A stretch of DNA of 8,592 nt from Giesbergeria sp. (lineage in GTDB: Bacteria; Pseudomonadota; Gammaproteobacteria; Burkholderiales; Burkholderiaceae_C). The stretch's first letter is position 1, and each line of letters opens with the position of its first letter. Shown here one piece after another: positions 6,127-8,592 of this stretch. The notes under the pieces were generated by a model. It was not told the DNA's origin. It saw nothing but the letters and a program-made list of their open reading frames with translations, and made no database searches. The stretch covers positions 1-8,592 of the forward strand of contig JAUYGP010000041.1 of the NCBI GenBank assembly GCA_030690515.1. The letters run 5' to 3'. A program made the translations under genes and the position numbers.

Positions 6127-8306
6127 AGAAGACCGATCCCCGGCTGCTGTGGGCCATCGCCGCTTCGGGCCTGGTCATGGCCTTGTGGCTGGTGCTGATG
6201 TCCGTGATTGTCTGGTCCACGCTGTCGCCGCAAGAGCGGGGTGCCGTGGGCGATGTGCTGGCATCGCGCACGGCCCTGGTGGCGGTAGGCTGGCTGATTG
6301 GGCTGGTGCTGGTGGCGGGCGTTCTGCGTGTTTTGCACCGCCGCTATGTGGGTGCACCGTACCAGCTGCTGGAAGAAACCCGCGTGGTGTTGTCCGCCAC
6401 CACGCCGCAGAAGCTCAAACCCCGGGGCACGGCCGAAATGCAGGCCCTGGCCAATGCCGTGAATGAACTGGCAGCACAGCGCGACCAGTTGCGTGGCGAC
6501 ATGACCGAGCAGGTGGCCCAGGCCAGTGTGCGCGTGCAGCAGGAAAAGGACCGCCTGGCCGCCCTGATGGCCGAATTGAACCAGAGCGTGGTGGTGTGCA
6601 ACCGCGACGGGCGCATCCTGCTTTACAACCAGCGCGCGCGCCAGCAGTTTCGCGCCCTCTCGCCAGAACCCGGGTTGGCCGATGGCACGGAGCTGGTCGG
6701 CATTGGCCGCTCCATCTATGCCGTGTTCGACCGGCAGCTACTGGCCCACGCCCTGGAACGCATCCACCAGAGCATGGTGCGGGGTGTGGCCAGTCCGTCG
6801 GCGCAGTTTGTCACCACCACGCAGGGCGGGCAGTTGCTGCGCGTACAGGTGGCTCCGGTGCGTGCCGTGGGGGATGACGGCGTGGCAGCCCAGGCCACGC
6901 AGGCCGTGGTCAGCGGCTTTGTGCTGCTGCTCAACAACGTCACGGCCAGCGTCGAGGAAGAGGCGGCGCGCGACCAACTCCTGCACGGGTTGACGGAAGG
7001 CAGCCGTGCTTCGCTGGCCAATATCCAGACGGCCGTGGACATGCTGGGTTACTCCGATCTGGAACCGGCGATGCGCGAGCGCTTTCTGAGTGTGGTGCGC
7101 GAAGAGGTGGGCGCCATGGGGCGGCGCATCACCGACCTGGCACAGCGCGCCACGCAGCGGCTCAAGACCCGCTGGCCCATGGAGGACATGCTGGGCGCCG
7201 ATCTGGCGACGGCTGCCCAGCGCCAGATTGCAGCGCATTGCACGTGTCCCGTCACACTGGATGCGGTCGATACGAGCCTGTGGCTTAAGGTAGACAGCTA
7301 CACCCTGCTGCAGGCCTTGACCTACCTTGCCCACCGGCTGGTGGATGAATTTGAGGTGCGCTTTCTGCAACTGCGGCTGCAGGCTTCGGGCGCGCATGCC
7401 CAGCTCGATCTGGTCTGGAGCGGCCAGGCCATGAGCAATGAGACCGTGATGAGCTGGGAAATGGATTCCATGCGTTTTGGTAACGAACGCAGCCCACTCT
7501 CCGTGCGCGATGTGATCGAGCGCGATGGCGGCGAGATGTGGTTTGAGCGCGAGCGGGTGCGCCACCAGGCCTTCTTTCGTTTCATGCTGCCCCTGGCCAG
7601 CGTGCAAGGGGTGGTGGATGCGGCGGTGGGCGAGAGCGATTTCAGCCGCCCCGAGTACTACGATTTCGACTTGTTTCAGATGTCTGAGCAGGGCAGCGTG
7701 TTGGACGACCGGCTCCTGTCCGAGCTAACCTATACCGTGTTTGACACGGAAACCACGGGCCTCAATCCCGCAGGGGGCGACGCCATCATCCAGCTCGGGG
7801 CGGCACGCATCGTCAACGGCAAGCTGCTGCGGCAAGAGTGTTTTGAACAACTGGTGAACCCGGGGCGCGCCATCCCTGCGGCGTCCATTCCCATCCACGG
7901 CATCTCTGAGGACATGGTGGTGGACAAGCCGCGCATTGGCGAGGTGCTGCCCGTGTTCCATGCCTTTGCGCAGGACACCGTGCTGGTGGCGCACAACGCG
8001 GCGTTCGACATGCGTTTTCTGCAGTTGCAGGAAGAGGCCACGGGCATTGCCTTCCACCAGCCGGTGCTGGACACGCTGCTGCTGTCGGCGGTGGTGCACC
8101 CGCACCAGGATTCGCACCGTCTGGAGGCCATTGCCGAACGGTTCAATGTGACTGTGCTCGGGCGCCACACGGCGCTGGGCGATGCGCTGGTGACGGCCGA
8201 GATCTGGTTGCGGCTGATTCCGCTGTTGCAGGAGCAGGGCATTCACACCCTGCGCCAGGCGCGTGAGGCGGCGCAGAAGACGGATTACGCGCGGTTGAAA
8301 TATTGA
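6123..8306 (+). CDS. Membrane-anchored pseudo-histidine kinase fused to a DEDDh 3'-5' exonuclease
   Basis: This is a 727-aa protein. TM1 (about 10-32) and TM2 (about 50-71) flank a short periplasmic loop. A HAMP-like/coiled region (72-148) and a PAS-like domain (about 149-275, with VVVCNRDGRILLYNQRA) follow. Residues 276-492 align with a kinase core but are degenerate: E292 sits where the phospho-His belongs, and the Asn, D-x-G-x-G and G-x-G-x-G boxes are missing, while GGEMWFE (469-475) still matches the kinase C-terminal strand. Residues about 534-700 are a DnaQ-like exonuclease with D541 and E543 (FDTETTG), D629 (HNAAFD), H682 and D687 (HTALGD), a complete DEDDh set. It would hydrolyse single-stranded DNA or RNA 3' ends in the cytoplasm next to the membrane; the substrate is unknown. 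The ATGA overlap with the receiver gene suggests coupled expression and a working partnership. The nuclease activity call is strong; the regulatory role is inferred. Confidence 0.9.
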   Translation: MKKTDPRLLWAIAASGLVMALWLVLMSVIVWSTLSPQERGAVGDVLASRTALVAVGWLIGLVLVAGVLRVLHRRYVGAPYQLLEETRVVLSATTPQKLKPRGTAEMQALANAVNELAAQRDQLRGDMTEQVAQASVRVQQEKDRLAALMAELNQSVVVCNRDGRILLYNQRARQQFRALSPEPGLADGTELVGIGRSIYAVFDRQLLAHALERIHQSMVRGVASPSAQFVTTTQGGQLLRVQVAPVRAVGDDGVAAQATQAVVSGFVLLLNNVTASVEEEAARDQLLHGLTEGSRASLANIQTAVDMLGYSDLEPAMRERFLSVVREEVGAMGRRITDLAQRATQRLKTRWPMEDMLGADLATAAQRQIAAHCTCPVTLDAVDTSLWLKVDSYTLLQALTYLAHRLVDEFEVRFLQLRLQASGAHAQLDLVWSGQAMSNETVMSWEMDSMRFGNERSPLSVRDVIERDGGEMWFERERVRHQAFFRFMLPLASVQGVVDAAVGESDFSRPEYYDFDLFQMSEQGSVLDDRLLSELTYTVFDTETTGLNPAGGDAIIQLGAARIVNGKLLRQECFEQLVNPGRAIPAASIPIHGISEDMVVDKPRIGEVLPVFHAFAQDTVLVAHNAAFDMRFLQLQEEATGIAFHQPVLDTLLLSAVVHPHQDSHRLEAIAERFNVTVLGRHTALGDALVTAEIWLRLIPLLQEQGIHTLRQAREAAQKTDYARLKY

Positions 8307-8316
8307 GTATTTTTGG

Positions 8317-8357
8317 GCTCTAGCGCTTATTGGGTAAGCGCTGGTAGCTATTGTTTT
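8317..8357 (+). repeat. Comamonadaceae-type intergenic hairpin repeat, likely operon terminator
   Basis: AGCGCTTA (8322-8329) pairs perfectly with TAAGCGCT (8335-8342) around a TTGGG loop. The stem extends outward through CT/GG (one G-U pair) and GCT/AGC (8317-8319 with 8346-8348), leaving T8345 bulged. A T-rich stretch follows, with TTTT at 8354-8357. I recall hairpins of this kind, with the same core and a TAGCTAT-plus-T tail, as very frequent between genes in Comamonadaceae. Its place 10 nt after the exonuclease stop suits a terminator. The hairpin is seen; the dispersed nature is from memory. Confidence 0.7.
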
Positions 8358-8387
8358 GATATCTATCGGTATGCCTTTGCAGCGGGC

Positions 8388-8520
8388 GGAGGCCGGGATT
8401 CGCCCCGGCGGGCGACCTCCTTTCTTGTGCGCGACAAGAAAGGAGGCAAAGAAACGCGCCCCACAGCCTGCGGCCCCTGCGGGGCAACCTGCGTCGGGGT
8501 GCTTGCGGGGTGCGCCGCAT
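8388..8520. repeat. GC-rich dispersed intergenic repeat with several hairpins
   Basis: This stretch contains GCCGGG/CCCGGC (8392-8397 with 8404-8409), a 13-bp perfect inverted repeat (8416-8446, listed separately), a CAAAGAAA segment (8447-8454) and GCCCC/GGGGC (8473-8477 with 8481-8485). The GATTCGCCCCGGCGGGCGA opening followed by an A/G-rich hairpin and CAAAGAAA resembles a repeat family that I recall from many Comamonadaceae intergenic regions. Short open frames cross it on both strands but show no family resemblance and are not called as genes. From 8521 to 8592 only a small palindrome, GCTGCGCAGC (8534-8543), stands out; no gene is seen there. Confidence 0.55.
8416..8446. repeat. Perfect 13-bp inverted repeat
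   Basis: CCTCCTTTCTTGT (8416-8428) is the exact reverse complement of ACAAGAAAGGAGG (8434-8446), with a 5-nt GCGCG loop. It would form a strong stem in RNA or a cruciform in DNA on either strand. No T tract follows on the + strand. The 3' arm contains AAGGAGG, a perfect Shine-Dalgarno sequence, but no start codon at suitable spacing leads to a credible gene. Confidence 0.75.
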
Positions 8521-8592
8521 AACTCACTACGCTGCTGCGCAGCTGCGTTCAGACAAATGCGGCGAGTCAGATCACGAAGCGGATGTGTCCTG

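Noticed and set aside
8313..8522. Short open frames on both strands in the 3' intergenic region
   Set aside because: They are translations of hairpin repeats, with Cys/Gly/Arg-rich low-complexity content and no proper ribosome site. This is typical of spurious calls in dispersed repeats.
1..8592. CRISPR arrays, tRNA or rRNA genes, insertion sequences, phage or toxin-antitoxin genes
   Set aside because: No regularly spaced direct repeats, tRNA-like cloverleaf, transposase motif or other mobile-element signature was seen on either strand. The window is otherwise fully explained by the listed genes and repeats.

Overview
The window is GC-rich, densely coding, and every supported gene lies on the + strand. 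The gene set, the codon usage and above all the intergenic repeat at 8317-8357 (an AGCGCTTA/TAAGCGCT hairpin followed by a GCTATTGTTTTGAT-like tail) point to a betaproteobacterium of the Comamonadaceae, most likely Acidovorax or a close relative. This placement rests on pattern memory, not on a search.

Layout. (1) 50-2129: a two-gene transport unit. It has an 86-aa, two-helix DUF4212 small subunit followed 10 nt later by a 602-aa sodium:solute symporter of the VC_2705 type, related to ActP-like monocarboxylate carriers. It closes with a clear Rho-independent terminator at 2191-2224. (2) 2280-2651: an orphan 123-aa two-helix membrane protein of unknown function. (3) 2747-8306: a tightly packed signalling operon. 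It encodes an 85-aa two-helix protein, a 914-aa hybrid of a symporter and a histidine kinase (SSS-STAC-HisKA-HATPase, CbrA/CrbS-like), a 125-aa stand-alone receiver, and a 727-aa membrane protein. The last joins two TM helices, a PAS-like domain, a degenerate histidine-kinase core and an intact DEDDh 3'-5' exonuclease. The kinase, receiver and exonuclease genes are joined by two successive ATGA overlaps. (4) 8307-8592: a noncoding tail of Comamonadaceae-type dispersed repeats with strong hairpins.

How it may work together. The symporter with its small subunit probably imports a small carboxylate such as acetate or pyruvate. The hybrid kinase carries its own transporter-like sensor and should report substrate flux or availability. 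It would phosphorylate the receiver, which has no DNA-binding domain. The next gene product looks like a pseudokinase: the phospho-acceptor His is a Glu, and the N, G1 and G2 boxes are lost. It is fused to a nuclease with a complete catalytic set. The simplest hypothesis is therefore a pathway from transport sensor to kinase to receiver to membrane-tethered exonuclease, an unusual output for a two-component system. The order of genes and domain losses is visible in the sequence; the signalling path is inference.
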